NCBI GenBank assembly: GCA_003233615.1
Contig: QIMB01000123.1
Location: 1 to 7,781, forward strand
Reading direction: 5' to 3'
From: Nitrospirota bacterium
GTDB taxonomy: Bacteria; Nitrospirota; Nitrospiria; Nitrospirales; UBA8639
Length of the DNA stretch: 7,781 nucleotides
Position 1 is the stretch's first letter. Every line of letters starts with the position of its first letter. The position numbers were made by a program, and so were the translations under genes. The notes under the pieces were generated by a model that was given only the letters and a program-made list of their open reading frames with translations, was not told where the DNA came from and ran no database searches. Below, one piece after another: positions 1 through 6,614 of the stretch.

Positions 1-101
1 CCGCGTGGGAAATCGTGCTGGGATACGACCAACAACGATTCATGAGTACCCGCGCGAGCCAAGCCATCGCCAAATCTATCCAGCAGGCTGAGAACGCCTA
101 G
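1..101 (+). CDS. 3' end of an unidentified protein (partial)
   Basis: An open frame enters from the left edge (first full codon at base 3) and ends at a TAG at 99-101, giving 32 residues that begin AWEIVLGYDQQRF and end in a mildly charged, helix-like tail (SIQQAENA). No start lies in the window and no family motif is recognisable, so no function is offered. It is reported because it is the only one of the three forward frames that reads through to a gene-like tail, and because the next gene (minus strand) converges on it, leaving about 200 bases between them. It could still be a chance open frame. Confidence 0.4.
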   Translation, partial: AWEIVLGYDQQRFMSTRASQAIAKSIQQAENA

Positions 102-307
102 CCTAGCAGCCTGCCTGTCCACCTCACATTAGAACCGACTTGTATGCTTTTTTCTCCGTTCGATGGTGGCGCCATCGTTGTACACACATTCTTCTCAAAA
201 AACTGTCTGACCCGAACGTCATACCGATAGAGTTATTCGATTGAAGACCGCCCAAAGATGGCCTGAAGATGAGATGTATACATGCACGATATATTTCTTT
301 ACGGACC

Positions 308-1315
308 CTAAGGCGTAACGATGACATCGACATAGGACGGCAGGCTATCGGCGCCTTGAACGTCGGTGACGCGGAGTTTGAATCGGAAGGTGCGTGCGGC
401 TGCCACAAAAGGGGCAAGGAATCGGGCCTGGCCGGAGTAGGGATCAAGCAGGGGGATTTTACTGCCTCGCACCTGTGACCAGTGGTACTGGAGTGAGCCG
501 CCTTCGGGATCGTAACTCCCTAAGCCATTCAAGATGACTCGCTCTCCAGCCGAAGCCGTGTGCCCTTTTCCAGAATTGGAAACGGGTGGGTCATTGGGTG
601 TCTCGTCGACCTCGACGAGAATGCCGAGCATGGCCTCTTGATCCCTGTTTTTCACCCTAAGCACGGTCTTCCCATTTCCCACCAGCCGAAGCACGCCATC
701 CTGTGTGACCGTGACGACGTGTTCATTGTCCGAATGGTAGGTGGTCCCGGCGGTATGGTGACGAATAGCGCGGGTAATGCCGTCCGAGAATTGCCCAACC
801 ACCGGCAACTCAAAGGTCTTCCCCAAGAAATACACAAGGGGGCCTCCTGCCCGTCCCAATCGCAGGGGTTTATCTGTCTGAAAATTGATTTCCATAAGCT
901 CGGCCATAGGCTCAATATGAAGGAGGACCTCATCGAAAATCGCCTGGATTTCTACCTGCGATTGGCGACCTCCCTGGTCGGCCACGGCGAGCAGACGATA
1001 GGTCCCTATCGCTTCTTTGGGTACCAGGATGTTTCCGCCAAAAGGCGGAGTGTATGTTGCCGTCGAGACCAAGGCCAATCGTTCCTCCGCCAATTCCTGG
1101 AGCATGTCTTCATCATCCCGATACCAATAATAGGTCACTTGAGTGACGCCGGGGATGTTCCCCAATTCCAGGGTCACCGGGATGGTTTGACCAGCCTGGT
1201 GTACGCTGGAGGGTTTGGGCTCAATAATCGAGAACGGCCAGGTAGGCTGGATACCCCACAGCAGGACCAGAGGGGTCAGGATTCCTAGCATCTTTAGAGA
1301 GATAGGGGGAGACAT
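308..1315 (-). CDS. Exported multi-domain beta-sandwich protein (Ig-like / Big-like / PKD-like)
   Basis: A 335-residue protein whose N-terminus (MSPPISLK, then a hydrophobic run LGILTPLVLLW) looks like a signal peptide or anchor, so it should act outside the cytoplasm. Residues about 32-126 resemble an Ig-like sandwich (VTYYWYRDDED). Residues about 150-237 resemble a bacterial Ig-like (Big_2-type) domain, with a FSDGITR stretch and DGVLRLVGNGKTVLRV. Residues about 243-335 are a PKD/REJ-like domain: PPVSNSGKGHTASAGERVILNG, then GLGSYDPEGG, YHWSQV and a terminal FKLRVTDVQGADS strand. Such domains mediate binding or structural roles and no catalytic motif is visible. The ATG at 1315 is preferred over an in-frame TTG at 1342: a GGGAAG lies just before it, and a TATAAT-like hexamer on this strand (1362-1357) would put the TSS only a few bases before the TTG. 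Met at 1291 is another possibility. Function unknown. Confidence 0.8.
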   Translation of the reverse strand: MSPPISLKMLGILTPLVLLWGIQPTWPFSIIEPKPSSVHQAGQTIPVTLELGNIPGVTQVTYYWYRDDEDMLQELAEERLALVSTATYTPPFGGNILVPKEAIGTYRLLAVADQGGRQSQVEIQAIFDEVLLHIEPMAELMEINFQTDKPLRLGRAGGPLVYFLGKTFELPVVGQFSDGITRAIRHHTAGTTYHSDNEHVVTVTQDGVLRLVGNGKTVLRVKNRDQEAMLGILVEVDETPNDPPVSNSGKGHTASAGERVILNGLGSYDPEGGSLQYHWSQVRGSKIPLLDPYSGQARFLAPFVAAARTFRFKLRVTDVQGADSLPSYVDVIVTP

Positions 1316-1356
1316 GCACTTCCCACACAGAGAAAAAACCAAGGTTCATTCTTGTT

Positions 1357-1362
1357 ATTATA
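1357..1362 (-). promoter_or_regulatory. Candidate -10 hexamer for the Ig/PKD protein gene
   Basis: A perfect TATAAT reads on the minus strand about 40 bases before the preferred ATG. The -35 position holds only a weak match (TTAGGT region, 1381-1386), so the promoter call is tentative. Its position favours the ATG start at 1315 over the upstream TTG. Confidence 0.35.
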
Positions 1363-1452
1363 CCTCCGTCCCGTTAATAAACCTAAAAATTGTAGTTGAG
1401 GAAAACCAAGCGAGTCGGAAATTGATTTGACAGCTTTCAAAGGTAAAATGGT

Positions 1453-1665
1453 GTGCGGAATATTATCTCTATCATTATCAAAGCGATCGGAATTGTTCTG
1501 GGAGTCGTACTCCTTGCTCTTGGTGGGTTTATGGGGATAGAAGACTTGCAAGCGCCAGGGGATCTCAATATCCCTATAATGGTCTTTTCTCTCGCGGCCA
1601 TCCTCGTAGGGTCGATCGTGCTGTGGCTCGTGTTCAAGAAAAATGTCTCAGCCCCCACGGATTGA
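1453..1665 (+). CDS. Small two-helix inner-membrane protein, unknown function
   Basis: Encodes 70 residues that are almost entirely two hydrophobic segments: about 4-28 (IISIIIKAIGIVLGVVLLALGG) and about 41-61 (IPIMVFSLAAILVGSIVLWLVF). A short GIEDLQAPGDLN loop separates them and the protein ends in a KKN...D tail. By the positive-inside rule the lysine-bearing C-terminus is probably cytoplasmic. The start is GTG, with AAAGG about nine bases upstream (1439-1443). An ATG at 1448 is in another frame and does not fit. It is divergent from the Ig/PKD gene, with 137 bases between the preferred starts. No family is recognised. Uniform hydrophobicity and a complete frame support a real gene. Confidence 0.65.
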   Translation: MRNIISIIIKAIGIVLGVVLLALGGFMGIEDLQAPGDLNIPIMVFSLAAILVGSIVLWLVFKKNVSAPTD

Positions 1666-2368
1666 ACATGCGCATGCCGGGTATCATGTGATGAATTCTG
1701 GCATGGCCCAGCCAGACGGTGTTTCCCGATGACGAGTCTTATCACGCCTTTCTCGACTGAGTGAGGTGATGAAAAATACGGTGAAAAAGATCCTTGTACC
1801 TTGGCTTATTTCGACGAATATTAAACTATCTTCTGGCTTGAATCTTTCAGGAAGCGATTGAATGGATTCGCAGTCCGCTGGAGGGGATGTGAGTCCATTC
1901 AAGAATGGTGGTGTTATGCCGGTCCGCGTACGATGCCACAATAAATAGACCCTTAGGGTTCGCGAAATAATAACTTCCTAGAATTCGCGCCCAGATTTGT
2001 GGCAGGTTGGATCGACCTGCGGGAGCACAACTGCAAGTGTAGCAAGACCTACGCTGAGGATTGTGCAAGTGAAGATCGGCCTAAGCTCGCCTGAAGGTGG
2101 GATGCGAAAATTGGAAGTTATTGTTTCGCGAGCCCTTAGGCGCAACGCATTGAAACGGCGCCCAAAATGGCATTTTGCTCAGAAAATTCGATGGTGTGTT
2201 AGACGGACAGAATTTGGCAGGTCCGGCTCTTATGCGGATCCATCTAAACATTGTTATGCGTCATCGCAGAGCCTTCGATCAGCCGTCTGCTAACGACCCA
2301 AAGCGGTCATTAACGCACTGAGACAATTCGAACCGGCTTATTAGTCGAACTATTTAAAGAATCACTTA
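1666..2368. other. Gene-poor stretch, probably decayed or mobile-derived DNA
   Basis: About 700 bases with no convincing gene. The longest forward frame here (1997-2293) is rich in Arg, Ser and Cys with no domain pattern and looks spurious. A 30-codon frame at 1769-1861 begins MKNTVKKILVP, faintly like the start of a universal stress protein, but then loses the resemblance. Its GAGG is almost fused to the ATG, so it is at most a remnant. A 15-base palindrome with a central G lies at 2163-2177. Heptamers GTTAGAC (2198-2204) and GTTATGC (2253-2259) resemble integron R' boxes, but no matching partner boxes were found. The stretch ends with the first copy of the 19-bp repeat described separately. 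Confidence 0.5.
2293..2311 (+). repeat. 19-bp direct repeat, copy 1
   Basis: The word ACGACCCAAAGCGGTCATT occurs here and again at 2911-2929 with one change (T to A at position 15). The two copies lie on either side of the RibD_C remnant and the DUF1330 gene, about 600 bases apart. It may be a dispersed intergenic repeat, or mark the ends of an acquired segment. Confidence 0.7.
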
Positions 2369-2506
2369 ATGAGAGAACTTACTATTCTGACTTTTTTGAC
2401 GCTCGAGTGCGTAATGCAAGGCCCCACCAGTCCCGACGAAGACTGGTCAGATGGTTTCACGCATGGCGATTGGACTGCGAATGAAGGTGAAATGACATGG
2501 CTATAG
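2369..2506 (+). pseudogene. Truncated RibD_C / DHFR-like protein, N-terminal remnant
   Basis: A 45-residue frame opens MRELTILTFLTLECVMQGP and continues PDEDWSDGFTHGDWT. This is the characteristic beginning of stand-alone RibD C-terminal-domain (dihydrofolate-reductase-like) proteins, which normally read LTLDGVMQ and run to roughly 180-200 residues. The nearly invariant Asp-Gly of that motif is replaced by Glu-Cys, and homology stops around the GDWT. The remaining residues (ANEGEMTWL) are simply translation through the ribosome-binding region and first codons of the DUF1330 gene, ending at TAG 2504-2506. Loss of about three quarters of the domain and of the DG motif means no enzyme is expected. 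Translation could still feed into the overlapping DUF1330 start. The family identification comes from pattern memory, without a search. Confidence 0.6.
2483..2490 (+). promoter_or_regulatory. Ribosome binding site of the DUF1330 gene
   Basis: GAAGGTGA sits six bases before the ATG at 2497 and matches the anti-Shine-Dalgarno sequence well, which fixes that start. It lies inside the truncated upstream frame. Confidence 0.65.
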
Positions 2507-2796
2507 AAATGCTAGTTGGTCTCAATGTCGTAAACGATGCAGGATATCAATCGTATCGTGAAGAGATGGAACCAATTCTCAAAAGCTATGGTGGTGGATT
2601 TGGCTACGATTTCAAAGTTTCTGAAGTTCTCACGTCTGACACAGAGGCACCGATCAATCGAGTTTTTACGATTTACTTTTCGAGCAAAGACTCGATGAAT
2701 TCATTTTTTTCGAACGATGGATATCTCAAGATCAAGCAAAGACATTTTGAGAAGTCAGTTACTGATACAACGATTATCGCAACCTATGAACGTTAG
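2497..2796 (+). CDS. DUF1330 family protein
   Basis: Encodes 99 residues, the usual length of the DUF1330 family (dimeric alpha/beta-barrel fold, biochemical role not established). Visible features are the opening MAIEMLVGLNVVND, a YQSYREEMEPILKSYGGGFGYDF segment near residues 18-40, the INRVFTIYF strand near 54-62 followed by a helix (SKDSMNSFF), and a closing DTTIIATYER strand. The protein appears intact and cytoplasmic. The start overlaps the last ten bases of the truncated RibD_C frame and has its own good ribosome-binding site. A hand count gives about 39% G+C (117 of 300), clearly lower than the neighbouring PepSY or kinase genes. With the bracketing repeats, this points to horizontal acquisition. 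No partner gene in the window explains its role. Confidence 0.8.
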   Translation: MAIEMLVGLNVVNDAGYQSYREEMEPILKSYGGGFGYDFKVSEVLTSDTEAPINRVFTIYFSSKDSMNSFFSNDGYLKIKQRHFEKSVTDTTIIATYER

Positions 2797-2810
2797 GGAA
2801 TCCATTCGTC

Positions 2811-2833
2811 ATTGCCTAGCCAGGCGAGGCAAT
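2811..2833 (+). terminator. Hairpin after the DUF1330 gene, possible weak terminator
   Basis: ATTGCCT (2811-2817) and AGGCAAT (2827-2833) form a perfect 7-bp stem with a 9-base loop, starting 15 bases after the DUF1330 stop. No T-run follows, so intrinsic termination is doubtful. It may instead be a repeat or cassette-boundary structure. Confidence 0.35.
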
Positions 2834-2910
2834 TCATGGGCTTCGTCCGCTTCTGGCCGTTGCGCGACATTCGTTCTAACAACCGCCTAATTTTGTGGAA
2901 TTGCCCACTT

Positions 2911-2929
2911 ACGACCCAAAGCGGACATT
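2911..2929 (+). repeat. 19-bp direct repeat, copy 2
   Basis: ACGACCCAAAGCGGACATT matches the copy at 2293-2311 at 18 of 19 positions in the same orientation. Together they bracket the AT-rich RibD_C remnant and DUF1330 block. Confidence 0.7.
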
Positions 2930-3184
2930 GGAAAGCAGGTATCACCTAATCCTCCGGTTGTGCAGCCATTATTATTAGACGTGATAGCTTTCGAGAAACA
3001 ATTTCGAGAAGGCCCTATTTAAGAGGGGTAAGCGGGACAAAAATTTTTGCCTATCGTCCCCTACTTCTCAGGGCATCATGCTGTAATCTTTGTCTCCACA
3101 CAGAAGAACCTTTCCTCAAAGCAATCGCATAATCGAAATCCTTCCGTTTGAGTAAGAGAACTCTTAGTCCTCTTTCCTTTAATA

Positions 3185-3239
3185 CATGAAATTTTCTTCA
3201 TTTTTCCTTCATGGACTCCTCATGTTGACGGGGTATGGT
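3185..3239 (+). promoter_or_regulatory. Response-regulator operator and promoter of the PepSY gene
   Basis: An inverted half-site ATGAA (3186-3190) is followed by direct half-sites TTCAT (3197-3201), TTCAT (3208-3212) and CTCAT (3219-3223), all stepping by exactly 11 bp. A -10-like TATGGT lies at 3234-3239, ten bases past the last half-site, and there is no separate requirement for a -35. The same arrangement, at the same spacings, precedes the TPR gene (6615-6669): 37 of 55 aligned positions agree by hand count. Eleven-base tandem half-sites overlapping the -35 are typical of activation by OmpR/PhoB-family regulators. The obvious candidate is the regulator at 4409-5086. Predicted leader is about 43 bases. 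Confidence 0.7.
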
Positions 3240-3274
3240 GATGTCATAAGTCAACGTAGCCATATTCATTTTTC

Positions 3275-3282
3275 AAAGGAGG
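3275..3282 (+). promoter_or_regulatory. Strong ribosome binding site of the PepSY gene
   Basis: AAAGGAGG lies six bases before the ATG at 3289. This near-perfect Shine-Dalgarno fixes the start and suggests high expression. Confidence 0.8.
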
Positions 3283-3288
3283 TTTTCC

Positions 3289-3642
3289 ATGAAACGTTTC
3301 AATTACATGATTGGTGCCATGTTGGCTGGTGGGATCTTGTTAATGGGAGGATTGGCCATGAGTTCCGAGGGCACCCCTACACAAGACAAAGGCATGTCCA
3401 GGGCCACACTGACCCTGGAGGAAGCCATCGCCACCGCCAAAACGAAGTTTCCTGGCCAGGTTCTCGAAACAGAGCTGGAAACCGAGCATGGCCAGGCGGT
3501 GCATGAAATTGAAATTGCCAGCACCACTGGTGTCGTGACGGAAATCAAGGTTGATGCACAGTCTGGTGAACTGCTGAGCAGTGACATCGAAGATCATGAT
3601 GACGCTGCCCAGGAAAAGTCTGAAGAGAACGACAAGGACTAA
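3289..3642 (+). CDS. Exported PepSY-domain protein
   Basis: Encodes 117 residues. Residues 1 to about 25 form a signal peptide (MKRFNY, then hydrophobic MIGAMLAGGILLMGGLA). Residues 41-98 are a single PepSY domain: LTLEEAIATAKTKFPG, then VLETELETEHG, VHEIEIASTTG and EIKVDAQSGELL, close to the family consensus. Residues 99-117 form a strongly acidic tail (EDHDDAAQEKSEENDKD) that could bind cations. PepSY proteins of this size are periplasmic and often sit beside OmpR-type two-component systems. They are thought to inhibit or modulate partners, but the exact role is not known. The gene is monocistronic or leads the operon with the membrane protein and two-component genes, which start 161 bases after its stop. 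Its promoter carries the 11-bp half-site array shared with the TPR gene. An overlapping frame from 3186 is a shadow. Confidence 0.88.
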   Translation: MKRFNYMIGAMLAGGILLMGGLAMSSEGTPTQDKGMSRATLTLEEAIATAKTKFPGQVLETELETEHGQAVHEIEIASTTGVVTEIKVDAQSGELLSSDIEDHDDAAQEKSEENDKD

Positions 3643-3650
3643 CACCATGC

Positions 3651-3679
3651 GGCACACCGGCTCAGTGAGCTGGTGTGCC
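3651..3679 (+). terminator. Strong hairpin after the PepSY gene
   Basis: GGCACACCGGCTC (3651-3663), loop AGT, and GAGCTGGTGTGCC (3667-3679) form a 13-bp stem with one G-U pair, nine bases after the stop codon. No T-run follows directly; the next is at about 3720. It may act as a partial terminator or 3'-end stabiliser, allowing some read-through to the downstream membrane-protein and regulator genes. Confidence 0.6.
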
Positions 3680-3803
3680 AATCTGGCTCCTGGATAGCTG
3701 AAAGTTTATAGGGAGTGCGTTTTTTATTCAAAACTAGAAAACAATCTTTATTGATTATGAATGATCCCGATGGCTAAGGCCCTGGGGATGGGGAGAAACC
3801 AAC

Positions 3804-4346
3804 ATGAACAACGAAATGAAACGAGTAAAAGTGGGACTGGCTCTTGTGTTGTTTGGACTCTTGTTTGGCGTCATCATGGGGATGACATTTGGGATCAACG
3901 AGGACTTCTTCAAAAACTACATTATTGAAGGCATCGCGGCTAACCCGACCGTGCATGATGCCAAGAGTCCAGACAAAATTTGGCGCTATGCTCAACGCGC
4001 GCATTTTCATGCCACAGGCATTGCGGCCTTCGCCCTCGCGTTGATTCCCCTCGTCATGTTTTCTGATCTCAAACCCAAGATGAAGACCGCCTCCTCAGTG
4101 GCGCTTGGCCTCAGCAGTTTTTATCCGTTTTCATGGCTCACCATGTTTGTGTTAGCCCCTTCTATTGGACGAGGGGCGGCGCATTCCCATGTGGTGACCG
4201 AGATATTTGCTTCCGTTGGCGTGGGAGGATTACTTCTCGGTTGCTTTCTGGTCCTTGGCAATGTCTTTTTGGGGTTATTACGAGAAAAAACCGGACCATC
4301 TTCACAGCGCTTAGACACCAAAGAGGAACAACCAAATTTAATTTAG
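3804..4346 (+). CDS. Four-helix membrane protein with two HxH motifs, unknown function
   Basis: Encodes 180 residues with about four transmembrane segments: 8-31, 70-87, 97-118 and 132-159. Two histidine pairs sit next to helix ends: HFH at 67-69 within RYAQRAHFHATG, and HSH at 127-129 within GRGAAHSHVVTE. If both face the same side they could form a metal or heme site. The RAHFHATG segment faintly recalls HAHFN-type motifs of heme-copper oxidase-like proteins, but no family is confidently recognised. The C-terminus (about 160-180) is polar and probably cytoplasmic. GGGGAG (3790-3795) lies eight bases before the ATG, supporting this start. The response regulator begins 62 bases after the stop, so the three genes to 6511 are probably one operon. 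No TTCAT array precedes this gene, so expression may come from the PepSY promoter or an unseen one. Confidence 0.8.
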   Translation: MNNEMKRVKVGLALVLFGLLFGVIMGMTFGINEDFFKNYIIEGIAANPTVHDAKSPDKIWRYAQRAHFHATGIAAFALALIPLVMFSDLKPKMKTASSVALGLSSFYPFSWLTMFVLAPSIGRGAAHSHVVTEIFASVGVGGLLLGCFLVLGNVFLGLLREKTGPSSQRLDTKEEQPNLI

Positions 4347-4408
4347 AAAAATTTCCGTCAGACATTGCAAAAAATCTCTCAGAAGCATAGATTCGTTGCC
4401 AAGACATT

Positions 4409-5086
4409 ATGAGAATTCTGGTAGTTGAAGATGATTCAGGCATAGCAGGGTTTATTGTGAAGGGGTTAACCGAAGAGCGGTATGCTGTCGACCTCAGTGC
4501 AGATGGAGAAGAAGGCTACGTGATGGCCAACGCCATTCCGTATGACCTGATCATTTTGGATATCATGTTGCCCAACCTGGATGGCATCTCGATCTGTCGA
4601 CGTCTCCGAACCCAGGGGAAATCGGTCCCAATCATTCTACTGACGGCAAAAGATGCCATTGAGGATAGAGTCACGGGGTTAGATATGGGGGCTGATGACT
4701 ATCTCACCAAACCGTTTGCCTTTCCTGAACTACTGGCGAGGATTCGCTCCCTTCTCCGCCGAGGCAGTGGAAAGGCGGCTATCCGTTTGAAGATCGGAGA
4801 CTTGGAAATGGATCCCGTCACCCACCAGGTCTGGCGAGCTGGACAAGAACAGACGCTCACGAATAAAGAATATGCGATTTTGGAATACCTGATGCGAAAT
4901 GAAAATCGCGTGTTGACCCGTTCGGCGATCATTGAACATGTGTGGGATATTCAATATGACAATCTCACCAATATTGTGGATGTCCATATTCGTTCACTTC
5001 GCACCAAGATCGATCGTGATTGTACGGTTCCCCTCATTCATACCGTTCGGGGGGTAGGCTATGTCCTGAAAGTCCCAGAAACGTAA
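4409..5086 (+). CDS. OmpR/PhoB-family response regulator
   Basis: Encodes 225 residues, the standard length. The receiver domain (about 1-115) has the acidic pocket E7-D8-D9, phosphoacceptor D51 in LIILDIMLPNLDG, T79 in IILLTAKD, and K101 in DDYLTKPF. The C-terminal winged-helix DNA-binding domain (about 128-222) shows LEMDPVTHQVWR, LTNKEYAILEYLM, the recognition-helix region NIVDVHIRSLRTKID and the closing wing HTVRGVGYVL. All key residues are present, so it should be phosphorylated by the adjacent kinase and bind tandem half-sites. It most resembles the CopR/CusR/PmrA-like branch, which responds to metals or envelope signals, but the ligand cannot be read from the sequence. The Shine-Dalgarno before the ATG is poor, suggesting coupling to upstream transcription and low basal translation. 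The kinase starts three bases after its stop. Its likely targets are the half-site arrays at 3185 and 6615. Confidence 0.95.
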   Translation: MRILVVEDDSGIAGFIVKGLTEERYAVDLSADGEEGYVMANAIPYDLIILDIMLPNLDGISICRRLRTQGKSVPIILLTAKDAIEDRVTGLDMGADDYLTKPFAFPELLARIRSLLRRGSGKAAIRLKIGDLEMDPVTHQVWRAGQEQTLTNKEYAILEYLMRNENRVLTRSAIIEHVWDIQYDNLTNIVDVHIRSLRTKIDRDCTVPLIHTVRGVGYVLKVPET

Positions 5087-5089
5087 CCA

Positions 5090-6511
5090 ATGCCCTCCTT
5101 CCGCACACGCATTCGATGGTCGAGCGTCTCCCTCATCGCCCTTCTTCTTTTGATATTTTGTGCGTCCCTATACAGCACCCTTTCTTTTCTTCTGCATCGG
5201 CATATTGATGCCCAGTTACTCGCAACGGTTCAACGCCAGGCTCATCAGGTCAAAAAAGAAACCGGGGAAATCGAGGAAATTCTTCAGGAGAATGCCCATA
5301 ATGATAACGATGATGACCATCTGGAAAAGGAAGACCACGAACTCCGGGAGGCTATTCGTAACAGCGTGGTCCTCAGTCGAAAAGGTCTTGTGCAATGGAA
5401 AGGGGAAGGGATCGGCGTTGTTGCTCGACTTGATCCACTTCTACTGGCCCAAGCGTTAAAAGGGCAAAGCGTGTTCGAAACCCTTCAAACTCCACATGGT
5501 CCTGACATACGGCGAGTCTCATTTCCAATCAGCTCTCAAGGAAAGGTCAAATATATCCTCCAAACGCGGGCTTCCCTGGATCTAGTCAATGAAACCTTGT
5601 ACTGGCTCATCATCACTCTGGGAACGGCCACCATCGGAATTTTCGCGTTTGGATGGGTGGGCAGTAATTGGGTTGCGCGTATGGCGCTTTCCCCGGTAGA
5701 GGCTCTCGGGCAAATGGCGGCCAACGTCTCAGCGCAATCCCTTGGTACCCGCGTTGTTCTTGATGCCCCCTACCATGAATTTCAACAATTGGCTCAGAGT
5801 TTCAATAACATGTTCGAACGATTGCAGCGGGCATTTGAATCACAACGTCGATTTGTCGGAGATGCCGCCCATGAATTACGGACGCCTCTCACGGCCATGA
5901 AAGGGAATGTGGAGGTGGCCCTTCAACGGGACCGTTCAGCTGAAGAATATCAGGACGTGCTCGCTACGAGCTTAGGACAAGTGGAACACCTCACCCGATT
6001 GGTCAAATCTCTGCTGACTCTGACCAAGTTTGCGGGAGAACACCCTCCGATTGAGTTGAAACCGATCCTCATGGAACCCTTACTCAAAGACTTGGTGTCG
6101 GAATTGTCGATACTCGCGGAAGAAAAAGGCTGTTGTTTGACCGCTCTCCTTCAAGAAGTTCCGTCCATTCTCGGAGATGATGGCCAACTGAAACAACTGG
6201 TGATTAATTTACTTGATAATGCCATTCGTCATACTCCTACGGGTGGAGCCGTGACCGTGGGCTTGAAATCCTCAGACGATCAGGTATGTCTCACCATCAA
6301 AGATACCGGATCAGGAATCCCGGCAGAGCATCTTCCTCGTATATTTGAGCGTTTCTACCGAGCCGATCGGGCAAGGGATCGGGAGAGTGGTGGGACGGGA
6401 CTCGGCCTAGCCATAGCCCAAGAGATAGTTCTTGCCCATCACGGAACCATTAGCGTGAAGAGCGAAGTTGGAAAAGGATCAGTGTTTACGGTCAGTATCC
6501 CTGTCTGTTGA
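5090..6511 (+). CDS. HisKA sensor histidine kinase with acidic/His-rich periplasmic stretch
   Basis: Encodes 473 residues. TM1 is about 12-35 and a periplasmic sensor spans about 36-168. TM2 is about 169-194 (LYWLIITLGTATIGIFAFGW), followed by HAMP at about 195-248. The HisKA dimerisation helix has H261 in AAHELRTPL. The HATPase domain shows the N-box (VINLLDNAIRH, N373 and N377), G1 (DTGSGIP, from 405), the F-box (IFERFYRAD) and G2 (GGTGLGL, 434-440). All catalytic elements are intact. Within the sensor, residues 67-85 are dense in Asp, Glu, Asn and His (H70, H77, H83, with D72 and D74-D76), a plausible cation-binding segment. The ATG lies three bases after the regulator stop with no clear Shine-Dalgarno, so translational coupling is likely. 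The partner is the regulator just upstream. The signal is unknown; a metal or cationic compound is inference from composition. Confidence 0.93.
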   Translation: MPSFRTRIRWSSVSLIALLLLIFCASLYSTLSFLLHRHIDAQLLATVQRQAHQVKKETGEIEEILQENAHNDNDDDHLEKEDHELREAIRNSVVLSRKGLVQWKGEGIGVVARLDPLLLAQALKGQSVFETLQTPHGPDIRRVSFPISSQGKVKYILQTRASLDLVNETLYWLIITLGTATIGIFAFGWVGSNWVARMALSPVEALGQMAANVSAQSLGTRVVLDAPYHEFQQLAQSFNNMFERLQRAFESQRRFVGDAAHELRTPLTAMKGNVEVALQRDRSAEEYQDVLATSLGQVEHLTRLVKSLLTLTKFAGEHPPIELKPILMEPLLKDLVSELSILAEEKGCCLTALLQEVPSILGDDGQLKQLVINLLDNAIRHTPTGGAVTVGLKSSDDQVCLTIKDTGSGIPAEHLPRIFERFYRADRARDRESGGTGLGLAIAQEIVLAHHGTISVKSEVGKGSVFTVSIPVC

Positions 6512-6614
6512 AGTTCTCTCACCCAAACCATTCTGATTTATCTGCGCACGTTTTCTTATAGCCCTTCGCCTCGTACTCTGGCATGTCAGGGTCTGATATA
6601 TGCTCGCCTTCTTT

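Larger units (their letters stand above)
2797..3184. other. Intergenic region downstream of DUF1330
   Basis: About 390 bases without a supported gene. It contains an inverted repeat (2811-2833), the second 19-bp repeat (2911-2929), and an AT palindrome C-A5-T5-G (3038-3049) inside a weak GGGAC/GTCCC inverted repeat (3034-3038 and 3056-3060). It ends in pyrimidine-rich DNA leading into the PepSY promoter. No tRNA or obvious structured RNA is seen. Confidence 0.5.

Noticed and set aside
560..1288. 242-codon forward open frame opposite the Ig/PKD gene
   Set aside because: It lacks any domain pattern, and the opposite strand encodes a coherent signal peptide and recognisable beta-sandwich domains.
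1427..1432. Perfect TTGACA before the small membrane-protein gene
   Set aside because: No -10 hexamer occurs at 16-18 bases; the nearest AT-rich hexamers are 11 and 28 bases away.
1769..1861. Short frame beginning MKNTVKKILVP, reminiscent of universal stress proteins
   Set aside because: Only the first dozen residues resemble the family and there is no continuation in any frame. The Shine-Dalgarno is too close to the ATG.
2198..2259. Integron attC-like heptamers GTTAGAC and GTTATGC upstream of the DUF1330 block, and TTCTAACAAC at about 2876
   Set aside because: No complementary R'' partner at attC-like distance and no convincing imperfect palindrome could be found, so a true cassette recombination site is not supported.
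1997..2293. 98-codon forward open frame
   Set aside because: Composition is Arg/Ser/Cys-rich with no domain pattern or Shine-Dalgarno, and its end runs over repeat DNA.
3034..3060. GGGAC/GTCCC inverted repeat around an A5T5 palindrome
   Set aside because: The stem is only five base pairs with a 17-base spacer, too weak to call a terminator or operator.
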